This document shows positions 21,431-33,043 of a stretch of 64,000 bases of DNA, piece by piece; positions within the stretch are counted from its first letter, which is position 1, and the number at the start of each line of letters is the position of its first letter. The notes below the pieces were generated by a model, which was given only the letters and a program-made list of their open reading frames with translations, was not told the DNA's origin and did no database searches. A program made the position numbers and the translations under genes. This stretch comes from Vigna angularis (taxonomy: Eukaryota > Streptophyta > Magnoliopsida > Fabales > Fabaceae): contig NC_068974.1 in NCBI RefSeq assembly GCF_016808095.1, positions 33,139,090-33,203,089 on the forward strand, given 5' to 3'.

Positions 21431-22081
21431 GTATACGTGAGAAGTATGGGAAATTATTGGATAAATGTCTTGTGTATGGTATTTTGATTTGTGAAATGGC
21501 TAGATGTTTGTTATATTTTTTTTAGAATAAAAAAAAATGAACTGAGTACTAAATTGTTTATGCCTAGTATAATATCGTAAACATTCATGTGTGGATTGAA
21601 TGTTGTCCTGTGAAGTCTAAACGCCTTAATTAATTTTCTGACGTGAGATGGTTGGTATTAAATTCATGTAAAAATCATTCATACATAGTAGGTATGGGCT
21701 TTGAAAGGGTTGTGGTTTGAATAATGCAGAATATGTAATATAACTGTTTAGGGAAAGTATAATGTTATTCGGATCAAATTATACAATTGTACCCTGCACC
21801 AATACAAATGCTCCGTCTTTAATTTAATAGAATCTAATAAATAGTGATGTGTTACCCAACGGGAACCACTCTTATCTGCATAAAAGTGTTGTATTTCTAA
21901 ATTTTAATTATGATGTTGAAATGCACAAGGGAGAAGAGGTAATTACATATTTATTAAAATCTTATTTAAATTAGTTGTGAACAATTATTTGAGGAATCAA
22001 AATATATTACCATAACCATTATGTACTAACACTTAACTATTAGAAGTTGTAATTGACTTGAAACTAAATAAATAAATTAAT

Positions 22082-22095
22082 ACACACACACACAC

Positions 22096-22177
<82 letters not shown>
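22082..22177. repeat. (CA)n(TA)n microsatellite
   Basis: A short CA run is followed by roughly 39 TA dinucleotides. It lies just before the Gypsy terminus at 22247. Confidence 0.95.
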
Positions 22178-22179
<2 letters not shown>

Positions 22180-22246
22180 TACTATCATATATTTTTCTTG
22201 AAATATAGAATTTTCGAGGTCGAAAATTTTTTGTTATTAGGGAAAA

Positions 22247-24101
22247 TGTAAGACCCATGAAAAATATTTACCTTAATAATAATAATTTTATTACTAGTAG
22301 TAATAAATTTCTTTGTGAATGGAAAATATAATTAATAACTTTATGTAAAAATAAAATGTGGAAAGCTAAATAAGAAATTTTGGCAGCTTAAATGGTAGAA
22401 AATTGTGGTGATTTCAAGAACATGGGTTCAAACTTTTTTCTACCTTTTTATTTTAAAAAAAAATCAAAATCATGATAGTGGATAAGCACTCCACGTTTGA
22501 AGTTATTATTGAGGGATCAGATATGTCAAGTGGTGATTAAAATATTAATATAATAAAATAATATTAAAATAATAAATAATATTAAAAAATTATTTAATAG
22601 TAAATTTTTTGGATTATAAATAGTCATGAGAGGGGAGGTTATTCTGCACAAAGAGAGGAAGAATCAAGTGAGAAATCTCGAGAAATAGAGAAGAAAGAGT
22701 TAGGAAGATTATTTTAATTGCAAGAAGAGTAGAAGTTCTAGAGGGTTTTCGGGGAAACAAATTCTGAGCAAGAGATTAAGTCTGGAATAGAGGTAGGGGA
22801 GCTAACCTTTCTAAGCTTTTATATTATGATTTAGTATTGTTTTATTACTATTCATGTCTTGAAATTCTGTGTGAATACTTTTAATGAAAAACATAAGTGC
22901 TTGTTATATATCTATCTATATTGAATTTTTGTGTTAATATTATATGTTGTTTTGAATCTGTAAATAAGAAATTTGTTAAAACTAGTTGAGGAACACTTTT
23001 GCTAAGGAAAGACTTGGTACTTAAGTTGTCCATTGTGACACACCTCTCTTTCCTGGAAGACTACTCGACAAGTTTTTAACTTAAATCTTGTTGAACAGAT
23101 TATGTACTGTTAAATTATTGTGCAATATATCTTGTTGGAATGAAAATTGTTGATGAATTCATGTTATTGTGGTAGATATGGAATTATGAATTATAATTGT
23201 GATGGTAGGATAGAGGAATCTTAAAGAACGAAGTTGGTACATCCCTGATCATCGAGCAGCCCTGGTCAAATCTAGTAAGTTGTGACTAGTCATATGTACT
23301 GATGTTTATGGTGAGTTTGATTCGTCAAACATTTGATTCTTCTCCGGTGACCATTTATGGTGATATTTTAGTATTGTTAATTTATTTTGTGATATATTCA
23401 TTTTGTATGATTTCTGTGATGATTGTATTTTATTATATTGGATTTGAATTTATGCATTTGAACATGATATGAGTATTATGAGAAGATTTTGTAATGGTAT
23501 AATATGAGTTGAGGAATATGAGCATGGTATGAGTCTCGTGGAGAGATTCTGTAATGATATGGTATTTGTGTATATGTTGATGTTGAGGGTCCTGTTGTTG
23601 GAGGTTATCCTGATACTCTAATAATCATCCAGTATCAAGTAGAGAAGGATGAATTATGTGGTGAGAAGGGCAGGAGGTTCTGGTCTATGTGTCGATTTTG
23701 GACATAGTGTTGAGGACTAACCTTATGGATGATATGAAGTATTCTGGAAGTGTATTTGTAAGAAGAAGTAAAAGTCATCACAAGTGCATAACCTCCCATA
23801 ACCGCTCCTCAACGTATCATCCGAATGAGTGTCTATTGAGTATTGTGGGATGAGTGTCTATTGAGTATTGTGGAATGAGTGTCTATTGAGTATTGTGGGA
23901 TAAGTGTCTATTGGGTATTGTGGAATGAGTGTCTATTGGGTATTGTGGGATGAGTGTCTATTAGGGATTGTAGTATGATGGGATGAGTATCTATGGTGCG
24001 ATTGTTGTATGATGGTATGAGGGTGTCTGACATAATTATTATATGAGGTTTGTTGAGTGTATCAAAGTAATTGTGCATGTTTTATAAATGAGTTTTGCAA
24101 A
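22247..24101 (+). mobile_element. Gypsy LTR, family A (plus), 3'-truncated
   Basis: Starts TGTAAGACCCATGAAAAAT after the purine-rich AGGGAAAA and the CGAGGTCGAAAA tail seen after Gypsy pol genes. A TATA box (ATTATAAATAGTC, ~22612) is followed by AATAGAGGTAGGGGAGCTAA (~22788). The unit stops at 24101 before the conserved GCTCACCC/hairpin block and abuts an LTR in opposite orientation. Confidence 0.8.
23820..23990. repeat. ~32-bp tandem repeat, about 5 copies
   Basis: ATGAGTGTCTATTGAGTATT recurs with GGG/GGA variants inside the family A LTR. Confidence 0.9.
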
Positions 24102-25500
24102 TGTGACATCCCAATTATATAACCACAATCATATAATATAAGCGTCAACATCCAAATAAAGAGAAAAGTTAGAGTATGGCTTGCAATTAAGTACGAAATT
24201 ACAGTCATCCAAATTATGAAGACAGAATTTTAAACTTAAACAGTTTAGAGTATTCAACACTTCAAGCGTTCAAATAGAAAATTCCTAAGTAGACTGCACT
24301 GCAACATCAGTATCCTCTAGTTCTTGCTCCAAAAGTATCTCCTCAACAATTTATGCTCCCATCCAAGTGGATGATCATCGCAAAAGAAAAACATACACAA
24401 GCAGCACACAACACAGAAGCAAGGGTGAGCTAGGTAAACAAGCAATAATCAATCGATGTCATCATGCTTAATCACATATAGAAGAACAATTAAAGCATAC
24501 CCTTTAAACCATGACTTAAACACTCACACGACTCATCCGGATTTGTATAACTGTCGAACTATTGGTCGTCTTTGCACTTGCATAGTTCAGCTGGCACTCC
24601 CAACACTATGCAAGGTAAATCCCCCATCTGTCTATGTCTAAACTCTAAGACTACAGACGAGGACCTCCCTCTACTCTCACCACTTACATTATTCTTCTTT
24701 ATTTGAGCATGAACAATGCTTTGAGTGTAGGGATAGACATACCAGTTCAAAGCTCCATACAACTATACAGAACAACAACAACACCCCACACATCACTTTC
24801 AATCATCTCACCCTAAGATGTCCACTTCATACTCAATTACATCATTGCAGTTCACATTCATATTCTTTTCAACCACCCAAACCTCATACATAAATGTACA
24901 TAACAATCTGTTAAGCAAACAACATTAATCATACATTCACATACTTCCCACATAAATCACATCATGTTCAGACGCATAAATGCAAATAAATTTTCTATTT
25001 CGATAAAAAACATTACTCTTCACTCATATCATTAATTAAATATCTGAACCCATCAAACTAATTAACATGTTTAGATCATGTGGTAAAATTTTCAGTCCAA
25101 TCCAACGGTTAATAAGGCAGAACTCATAATTTTTGTATAAATGGTCAAAAACAGAAATTAAGCAATATTGAGATTCCTGAGAAGATACGAAATTAATATC
25201 TCTAAATCTGTAACTCCGATTTCAAATTTGAACGGTAAAAGTAATTCACTATGTGTTAGAAACTACATATTAAAATTTCCGGTTGATCAAACGGTTAACT
25301 AGATAGATATTGAGGTTTTACCGAGGTAACTCAGGGACAAAATTTTAAGTGGTTTTCGGTTATACTCAAAATGCGGAACGAATTCCTCTAAGCACAGACA
25401 TCTAATTACAAATCTGAATGGTCAAGATGACTTAATATGTCTTATGAACTACATACTAAAGTTTGGACTCAATCTAACGGTAAATAAAATATATCTGTTT
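24102..25500 (-). mobile_element. Gypsy LTR (minus), tail-to-tail with 22247-24101
   Basis: Begins TGTGACATCCC, the reverse of the GGGACGTCACA end at 44312. It includes the hairpin block CATCCAAGTGGATGATCATCGC (stem at 24360-24373) and AACGGTCAAA-type repeats toward 25.5 kb. No coding region. With the preceding LTR it forms an inverted junction at 24101/24102. Confidence 0.75.
24360..24373 (-). other. LTR hairpin (stem CATCC/GGATG)
   Basis: CATCC-AAGT-GGATG lies between GATCATCGC and the GCTCC block, in the same place as hairpins in other LTRs here. Confidence 0.55.
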
Positions 25501-25502
25501 TG

Positions 25503-25685
25503 TAACACCCCGACAACTTACAAAGACCATCGACTGCCCCCACACATCACCACGAGGCGTTTCAGTGTGTTTTGTCCTCACTCGCACACTTTTCGGGAAA
25601 ACTTCCCAGAAGGTCACTCATCCCCAAATTACTCCACGCTAAGCACGCTTAACCATGGAAATCTTATGAGTCATATCCTTACCTA
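25503..25685 (-). mobile_element. Cassandra-type 5S-like LTR fragment
   Basis: On the minus strand GGTTAAGCGTGCTTAG, then GGATGAGTGACCTTCTGGGA, match the 3' half of 5S rRNA including the internal Pol III promoter boxes. It ends in GTTGTCGGGGTGTTACA. Cassandra TRIMs carry such a 5S-derived domain in their LTRs. This copy is truncated after the 5S part. Confidence 0.75.
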
Positions 25686-25736
25686 TTCACTGGTAAGTTT
25701 AATTTTCGAGGACGAAAATATTTGTGTTCGGGAGAA

Positions 25737-26380
25737 TGTAAGGATCTGTAGAAACTAAATTAAGGGGGGCAGACTTTTTCCTTTATTAATGCATAAATCA
25801 TATCAACTTTACCAAAACTCTGATTTTTCTTCAAAGTCACATCCTCTCTCTAGAAAGTTTCTTCTTCTTCCTCTGACTTCTCTCTAGATTCCCAGCACCT
25901 TGGACCATAAGAATTCAATTCTGGTGCTACCCAGGCGTCCGCGGAGTTGAGATCTTCAACTCAACCGAACGTTTTCTTCGTTCCGATCGGTTTCGCGTTC
26001 ATAGCGAGGATTACTGTTTTGGGGCTTTTCTAAAGTGTTGTGCGTATAAACCAATGTAAGGGGAGCTAGATCATTTTCTATGGGTTGTATGAACAATACA
26101 TGTGCTGATCTATGTGTGACTATGTTGTTTGGGTTGAAATTGTAGTTCTGTTACGGAGTCCTCTCGGTAAAATATAGATCTTGACCTATTTAACCGTTAG
26201 ATCAACCTGAAAATTTGATATATGCTCCCTAAGATATATTACTACACTTTGACCGTTCGGATTTGTAATTGGAAGTTTGTACTTGGAGAAATAAATCCTG
26301 CAAGTTTGAGTAAAACCTAACCAATTTGACCGTTAGATCAACCTGAAAATTTGATATATGATCCCTAAGATATATTAATA
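25737..26380 (+). mobile_element. Gypsy LTR fragment (plus), distinct subfamily
   Basis: TGTAAGGATCTGTAG follows the polypurine-like TTCGGGAGAA, after the CGAGGACGAAAAT tail. The first part is unlike families A-C. From about 26140 it carries the AACGGT-type repeats in plus orientation. No gene. Confidence 0.65.
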
Positions 26381-26384
26381 CAGG

Positions 26385-26660
26385 CTAAGCACGCTTAACC
26401 ATGGAGTTCTTATGGGTTAGGCTACCGAAAAGCAAATGCATTTAGTGATATGAGTAGCCAAATCAATCCCTTTAAGCTATCTTTCAACTGTATAGTCTCA
26501 TACCTATATAGTCTCTAGATCCCTATCATTTCGGTGTATGTTCGATTCATCCATGTGTCCCTTCCACTCGAAGCCTGCCAGGAGCCGCTCCTTGTCTGTG
26601 CCCCTTGCACTTCATGCCTCTTGCACCAGCGATCACTCCCCGCCCTCGTCAGTGCCCAGG
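26385..26660 (-). mobile_element. Cassandra-type fragment (5S start and internal part)
   Basis: Contains the reverse of AACTCCATGGTTAAGCGTGC and continues with the ~230-bp segment found beside the 5S-like LTRs at 38.6 and 43.2 kb. It ends abruptly at about 26660, where an Athila-like gag begins. Confidence 0.7.
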
Positions 26661-27893
26661 TGTCATACTCGGATGAGGTCTCCATCCTTGATTAAAACTC
26701 TGACCTTGATTATAATTCGTCTGAAGACCTTGATTTCCCATATAATTCACTTCTTCATGAGACATGCTTTGCACTACACATTGACCATTATTATGATTTC
26801 CTCCGCATAATTCACAACTTTGAACCATCTGATGTTGAGTTTGAGAAACATTCTGTAGTTCTTTAGGTAGCTGAGATAACTTCTTCATTAATGTCTCAAG
26901 TTGCTGAGTCATAATCTTGTTCTGAGCTAGTAAAGCATCTTGAGATTGAAGCTGAAGAACACCTTTTTGTTGAAATTGAGCTCTTTCACTCTGAACTTCA
27001 TTATCATTTGCAGCCATGTTTTCAATCAGTTCATGTGCTTCTTCAGGCGTCTTCCATCTGATACTACCTCCAGCTGATGCATCTAACATTAACTTTGTTT
27101 GAGATTTCAGCCCTCCAAGAAACAGATTTAACATTGTAGGCTCATCAAATCCATGAGTAGGAGTTTTTCTCAGTAGGCCTTTGAATCTATCCCATGCTTG
27201 ACCTAGAGTTTCATCAACATCTTGTTGGAAAGACGAGATCTCCTGCTTTCCCTTATTGACTTTGGACTGAGGGAAGAACTTATTTAGAAATTTAGCAACC
27301 ACATCATCCCAAACTGTTAGACTATTCTCTGGGAAGGAATTCAACCACATTTTTGCATTACCAGCCAATGAGAATGGAAATAAGCTGAGTCGACTTGCTT
27401 CATCTGGAACCTGATGAATCCTCACTGTATTACAGATCTCCATGAAAGTAGCCAAGTGAGTGTAAGGATTCTCGTGGGATAATCCATGAAATTGATTGTT
27501 CTGCACCAGATGAATAAGAGCTGGCTTCATCTCCATGTTAGCAGCATTCACCATTGGTCTTGCAATACTGTTGAAGTGCAGAGGTCCTGAGAAAGTATTA
27601 TAATCTGCAAGAGTACGTCTTCCTTGCCCAGAACCTTCTCCAGTGCGATTATCTTCCATTTCTTCTTTTTCTTGCCCTGATGAAAAGTCCAGAATTTCTT
27701 CAGAAATAGCAGGGGATTCTCTGGATTCTCTGGATTCTCTACTTTGTCTCCTTCTTCTACTGTTGTTCCTTCGAGCAGTTCTTTCAATTTCCGGATCAAA
27801 AAGTAGATTTTCAACCTGTTCTCTGCTTCTCATACAAAACACAAACAAAAAAGAAACAATCCAAAAAGACACAATTTCTACAGATGATAACAA
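26661..27893 (-). pseudogene. Gypsy (Athila-like) gag, C-terminally truncated
   Basis: A minus-strand frame of about 410 residues. The Ty3/Gypsy gag domain lies at about residues 110-290: MVNAANMEMKPALI, PYTHLATFMEICNT, FPFSLAGNAKMWLNSFP and FLNKFFPQSKVN. A CELCGGNHNNGQC element near residue 375 is a degenerate zinc knuckle. The first ATG adds a hydrophobic leader; the internal MRSREQVENLL is a more likely start. No protease or pol follows, because the element is cut at about 26660. Its primer site and 5' LTR lie to the right. Gag forms particles that package element RNA. Athila-like is inferred from the gag and from the tRNA-Asp-type primer site. Confidence 0.85.
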
Positions 27894-28000
27894 TTATGCA
27901 CAAGAATTCAAATACAATCACAATAAACACTTAAACAAAAGATAGCAAAAATCAACTAAACCAGATAAACAACAAATAATCAACAAAAACAAAAACAAAT

Positions 28001-28018
28001 CCCCGGCAACATCGCCAA
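28001..28018 (-). promoter_or_regulatory. Primer-binding site, tRNA-Asp-like
   Basis: Minus-strand TTGGCGATGTTGCCGGGG lies just inside the LTR. It matches the tRNA-Asp-type site used by Athila/Tat elements with a small mismatch. Confidence 0.75.
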
Positions 28019-28023
28019 AAACT

Positions 28024-29210
28024 TGTTGTGACCTCGGCAAGCGCACCGGATCGTTCAAGTAATAAATCGGTAAGTCCGGAAATCGTTTCCCAAGAGATTT
28101 GTTTTGATTCACAGATTGATTAAAGTTTACTAATTTAGCGAATAATAAACGTAATTTTGTAGCAAACTTCAGATTAGCATATAGATATGTAAAATAAAGT
28201 GGTGAAAACAGATGAATTAAAGTTCACTGGGGTTGATTTTCAAGTTCATCACTCAAGTAATTTTTCTACTAACACAATTCCTCAAAATTAAGCATCAACA
28301 TCCTAGGCGCATGCAATCCTGATCTCTCAGATGACAGTTTAGAATCATTCAAACTAAATCCTAATCTCTTAGATAATTCAGTTATCAGATTTGCCTTAAT
28401 CACAATGTCACAGATGACTAAAAATTTCCTCCTATGTCTAGGACTCGAAATCCTTTAGCAGTTCTATCCTAGGTCCGCGGTCTCATACACTTCTCAATGA
28501 TTTAACCGTTCAAATAGCTCAGATTCTCATCATAGGCATGAATAATAAAGATAGAACACAAAATTCATACAAGATCATGCATTAATATAGAAATTACAAA
28601 GAGTTTCAGAAATGTACTCTCAACCCCAGTGAAATGGAGTTCTAGCTACACATATACATCATAGAAGCGATAAAGCATGGATTGGACGGTGGAAATTGGT
28701 GATTTTCCAAAACGAGCTCTGCAGCGTCCTCTAGTCTCCTCCCCTCCAGAACTGCCTCTCTCTGCCTCTGGATCGCGTCTTTAAAGAGATAAGTCGTAAG
28801 TGACTTTTCGCTGGGCGAAAGGAATCCACTCGCTGGGCGAGTGGGCTAGCTGGGCGAGTTGCTCCAGCTCGCTGGGCGACTGGCTCGCTGGGCCACTGGT
28901 TCCTGGTCGCTGGGCCACTGGTTCACTTCTGGCTGGGCCACTGGTGCGCTCTGGCTGGGCCACTGATTCACTTTTGGCTGGGCCACTGGTGCGCTCTGGT
29001 TGGGCCACTGATGCACACAGGGTCTCTTCGATATTATCCAATCCTTATTCTATTGCAAAAATAAACACACAAAAGCATCAAAACACATTTAAACATTACA
29101 AACTATACTTACATCAACAATTATATACTTTTCATGAGAATTAATACTAAAACTTACTCAAAAACACAACATTTTAAGTAACAAAAGCAAGTAAAGTTTA
29201 CACCTATCAA
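28024..29210 (-). mobile_element. 5' LTR of the Athila-like element
   Basis: On the minus strand it runs TGATAGGTGTAAAC ... GAGGTCACAACA (TG...CA), about 1.19 kb. The partner LTR is missing. It interrupts a family B Gypsy LTR whose sequence resumes at 29211. Contains a CTGGGC-type minisatellite. Confidence 0.8.
28805..29012. repeat. GC-rich minisatellite (CTGGGCGA / CTGGGCCACTGG)
   Basis: Short units around GCTGGGCGAGTGG pass into 30-34-bp units with GGCTGGGCCACTGGT(G/T)C. Both strands stay open across it, which explains spurious Pro/Ser-rich ORFs. Confidence 0.9.
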
Positions 29211-29799
29211 CCTCCTGCTACTCCTCACCACATGGTTCAATCCTCTCTACATGAGAAGAAAGACCATTGGAGTTTCAGGATGACCCCCAAGACTGAGCTC
29301 CTACTTTCATTCTAAACACTACCAGGGCACCACCATGTATCCTCTCCTTGAGGATCATCGAATTACGTCCATGAACCATACTGTCACTTTGAAACTTAAC
29401 CCAAGACATGAATAACCATATACCATCATATTATCACAGTGAATCCAACATATCTCATACATTCACATACTTCCCACATAAATCACATCATTATAGTTCA
29501 CAACCATGTTCAGATGCATAAATTCAAATCCAATAAAATCCAATCATCGCAGAAATCATAAAAACTGAATATATTGCATAATAATTTAATAGTACTCAAT
29601 CTGTACAACAAGATTTAAGTTAAAAACATATCGAGTAGACTTCCAGGAAAGAAAGGTGTGTCACAGTGGACAACTTAAGTACCAAGTTTTTCCTTAGCCA
29701 AAGTGTTACTCAACTAGTTTTTAACAAATTTCTTATTGACAGATTCAAAACAACAACATATAATGTTGAAACCAAAACTAATTAACAACATGTTTAGAT

Positions 29800-30620
29800 T
29801 ATGTGGTAAAATTTTTAGTCCAATCCAACAGTTAATAAGGTAGAACTCATAATTTTCTATAAAAGGTCCAAAAAGAGAAATTAAGCAATATTGAGATTCC
29901 TGAGAAGATACGAAATTAATATCTCTAAATCTGTAACTCCGATTTCAAATCTGAACGGTCAAAGTAATTCACTATGTGTTCGAAACTACATATTAAAATT
30001 TCAGGTTGATCCAACGGTTAAATAGATAGATATTGAGGTTTTACCGAGGTAACTCAGGGACAGAATTTTAAGTGGTTTTCGGTTATACTCAAAATGCAGA
30101 ACGAATTCCTCTAGGTACACCCATCTAATTTCAAATCTGAACGGTCAAGATGACTTAATATGTCTTATTAATGACATACTAAAGTTTGGGCTCAATCTAA
30201 CGGTAAATGAAATATATATGAAATTTTTACCATGATAACTTAAGAACAGAAATATAATGTTCATCAGATTTTTCAAAACTTCAAAATTACTTTCTCAAAA
30301 CATAGACTTCCAATTACAAATCCGATCGGTCAAAGTGTAGTAATATATCTTAGGAATAATATATCTAATTTTCAGGTTGATCTAACGGTCAAATAGGTCA
30401 GAATCTATATTTTACCGAGAGGACTCAGTAACCAAATTACAAGGGTAATTAATTTACTCAAACATGCAGGATTTATTTCTCCAAGTAGAGACTTCTAATT
30501 GATGATCCGAACGGTCAAAGTGAAGAAATAGGTCTTAGGATTCATATATTAAATTTTTAGCTAAATCCAATGGTAAAAACAATTAAAAGGAAGATTTTAC
30601 CACAGTAATTCGAAAATAAG
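29800..30620. repeat. ~180-bp internal LTR repeat, about 4 diverged units
   Basis: Each unit holds a GAACGGTCAAAGT-type word followed about 60 bp later by CTAACGGTCAAAT or a variant. Centres lie near 29945, 30145, 30325 and 30505. The same unit recurs at 25.0-25.5, 26.1-26.4, 46.0-46.4 and 48.2-49.3 kb. Confidence 0.7.
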
Positions 30621-30936
30621 AAAATTATAATCATGAAAACTAAATTTATACAAATGAATAGATAACTACCATTACCAAAATTTTCACATGTTCATAACTC
30701 ATATTCATGATCATAACATGTATAAAAATCATATATAAGAAGGATTAGCTCCCCTACCTCTGTTCCAGCCTTAATCTCTTGCTTAGAAATTGTTCCCCGA
30801 AAACTTACAGAATTTTCCCTTTGCAATTAGAATTTCCTCCAAGTCTCTTCTCTCAAAATTTTTCTAAATTTTTGGTGCAAGTTTCAGCCTTCCCCATGCT
30901 TGCTATTTATAGGCTAAGATTTGACACTATTTAGGT

Positions 30937-30942
<6 letters not shown>

Positions 30943-30988
<46 letters not shown>
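30943..30988. repeat. (TA)n microsatellite
   Basis: An uninterrupted TA run upstream of the family B TATA box. Confidence 0.95.
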
Positions 30989-30992
<4 letters not shown>

Positions 30993-31278
30993 CATATATA
31001 TTTTATTATATTTTTAATAAAATTAAATCCCATTACCGAAAGTTGTTCCCCCTTAACTCCACTTCTGAAAGTAGTTTTGTCTTTTTTTTTTAAAATATTA
31101 TTTTATATAAAAAAAAATAATATTTTGACTTCACCACCAAAAGTGTTTTGCTCACCATTTCACTTTTGAAAGGTTCTTTGTCATTTTGCAATCATATATA
31201 TATATATATATATATTTGGACTTTACAATTTTTCTCAATAACAAATTTTCGACCTCGAAAATTTAATACATCAAGGAA

Positions 31279-32199
31279 GGCTTATTGCAACAGTTGGAGA
31301 TTCCGGAGTGGAAATGAGATAGCATAGCCATGGACTTCGTTACCCATTTACCACGCACGGTTAGGGGTCATGATGCTATTTGGGTAATTGTAGACAGGTT
31401 GACCAAGAGTGTTCATTTCTTGGCAATCAAATTAAGGATGTCTATGACGAAGTTGGCACAATTGTATGTCATTGAGATCGTGAGACTACACGACATTCCT
31501 TCTAGCATCATATCGGATAGAGATCCTCGCTTTACTTTTAGATTCTGGCAGATGCTTCAGAGCGAGATGGGCAGCAGATTGCAAATGAGCTCAGCTTACC
31601 ATCCTCAGACAGATGGTCAATCAGAAAGGACGATCCAGTCACTAGAAGACTTGCTAAGGACGTGTGTCTTGGATCACTTGGGTGCTTGGGATGAGGTGTT
31701 GTCGTTGGTAGAATTCACCTACAACAACAGTTATCAGGCCAGCATCGGTATGACACCGTTTGAAGCATTATATGGGAGGCGCTGCAGAACACCTCTTTGT
31801 TGGTTTCAGGATGGAGAGGCAGTGTTGACGGGACCGGAACTAGTTCAATAGACCACAGAAGGTGAAGCTTATACAGGAGAGGATGCGAGCATCTCAGAAT
31901 AGGCAGAAGTCCTATGTTGATCGGAGACAAAGGTCGTTGGAGTTTGTCGTTGGGGATCATGTGTTCCTCCGAGTGACTCCTACTACTGGTGTAGGAAGAG
32001 CCATTCGTGCTAGGAAACTATCTCCTAGGTATCTTGGTCCTTACCAGATTTTATGGCGCATAGGACCGGTAGCGTATGAGATAGCCATGCCACCCCGGCT
32101 GGCTAACTTTCATCCAGTCTTTCACGTTTCACAACTTAGGAAATATGTATCGAATCCGTCTCATGTACTAGAAGCTGAAGATGTCGGTGTCAGAGAAGA
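31279..32199 (+). pseudogene. Gypsy chromovirus integrase, 5'-truncated and interrupted
   Basis: A frame starting mid-integrase with MDFVTHLPRTV, the core Asp in SDRDPRF and Glu in QSERTIQSLED, then NNSYQASIGMTPFEALYG and the GPY/F module GPYQILWRIGPVAYE. Stops occur at the W-K-stop before DSIAMDF (~31317) and after ELVQ (~31849). At 32199 a gag-only LTR element interrupts the gene, which resumes at 37446 with the chromodomain. The left edge, about 31278, is an abrupt junction with an oppositely oriented Gypsy tail. Closest to the polyprotein at 51.0-53.6 kb. Confidence 0.9.
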
Positions 32200-32976
32200 T
32201 GATGGAAGCAGCTTCACTCTTCAAGAATGAGCAACTTCTCAGACCAGAGGTGGCAGCGGAATTGGAAAACGAAGATGTAGTTGGAGGCGCACGGAAGGTG
32301 TTTGATGAATTGTCTGGTGCGGTTTTGGAGTGTGTAGGCAGAGGTTCTAGCTCAGACGGCCTTCCAAGAGGGAAGGAAGCTAGAGGATAAGTGTGCTAAA
32401 GTGGCACAATGCAAAGAACTTGAAGAAGTAGTGGCTGGAAACAATCCAACAGTATTTCACTATATCAATTCAAGTTGCCTTTACAAGAATGAGAAGCTCT
32501 CTTTTATAGAGTAAGAGAAGCCTCTGAAATGTGCTAAAGAAGTTATTCAAACGTGCATAGACTACCAGTTGAAGATGTTTCACATGGGAAATGTGCTTTA
32601 GATGAAGGAGATGCATGGTTTGAATGTGTTTCACGTGGAAAATATGGGCCACGGCTGGAATGTGCTCCACATGTGCAGGGTTGATTATTTTGCACATGGA
32701 AAGTGTTGAAAATGTGCACCAAAGTGAAGGCTTCACGGTTTGGCTGCAACATGTACTTCTACTTGCCTCATTTTCTCTCTTTTGCTGGTTTAAGCTTCCT
32801 AGTATGCATGTTCATGGATTCCTACCTACAAAACAAGATAAAGATATTTAGTTAAAGAAGAACATGCTAAGACTTTAGAAAGAAAAGATTAAGTCCTTTA
32901 TTCAACTTCCCTTTCTTGGTCTTAGAGTAAAGTTGATACTTCTTTGGATGGTAAGTCCCTAAAGGGGTTGCCATCA
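32200..32976 (-). repeat. 3' LTR of the gag-only element
   Basis: TGATGGAAGCAGC ... GGTTGCCATCA, 777 bp, matched at 36669. Short frames inside are not genes. Confidence 0.93.
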
Positions 32977-32992
32977 TTCCCTCCCTCTTTAA
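32977..32992 (-). promoter_or_regulatory. Polypurine tract
   Basis: Minus-strand AAAGAGGGAGGGAA lies directly inside the 3' LTR. Confidence 0.85.
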
Positions 32993-33043
32993 AAACGATT
33001 TGTCCTCAAATTGGGAAGAAATAAAGAAGCACAACTTCGGTTT

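Larger units (their letters stand above)
29211..31227 (-). mobile_element. Gypsy LTR, family B (minus)
   Basis: The minus-strand start is TGTAAAGTCCAAAT at 31227. A TATA box (reverse of CCTATAAATAGC) lies at about 30905 and the AGGTAGGGGAGC block at about 30760. Four ~180-bp units lie at 29.8-30.6 kb. The U5 side is cut at 29211 by the Athila-like LTR. Its mirror image is the LTR at 37662. Confidence 0.8.

Noticed and set aside
22064..22258. Ile/Tyr repeat ORF
   Set aside because: Translation of a TA microsatellite.
28781..29144. ORFs on both strands with Ser/Pro/Ala repeats
   Set aside because: By-products of the CTGGGC minisatellite.
26661..29210. A complete Athila element
   Set aside because: Only gag, primer site and one LTR are present; the left end is cut at ~26660 with no pol, second LTR or target duplication.
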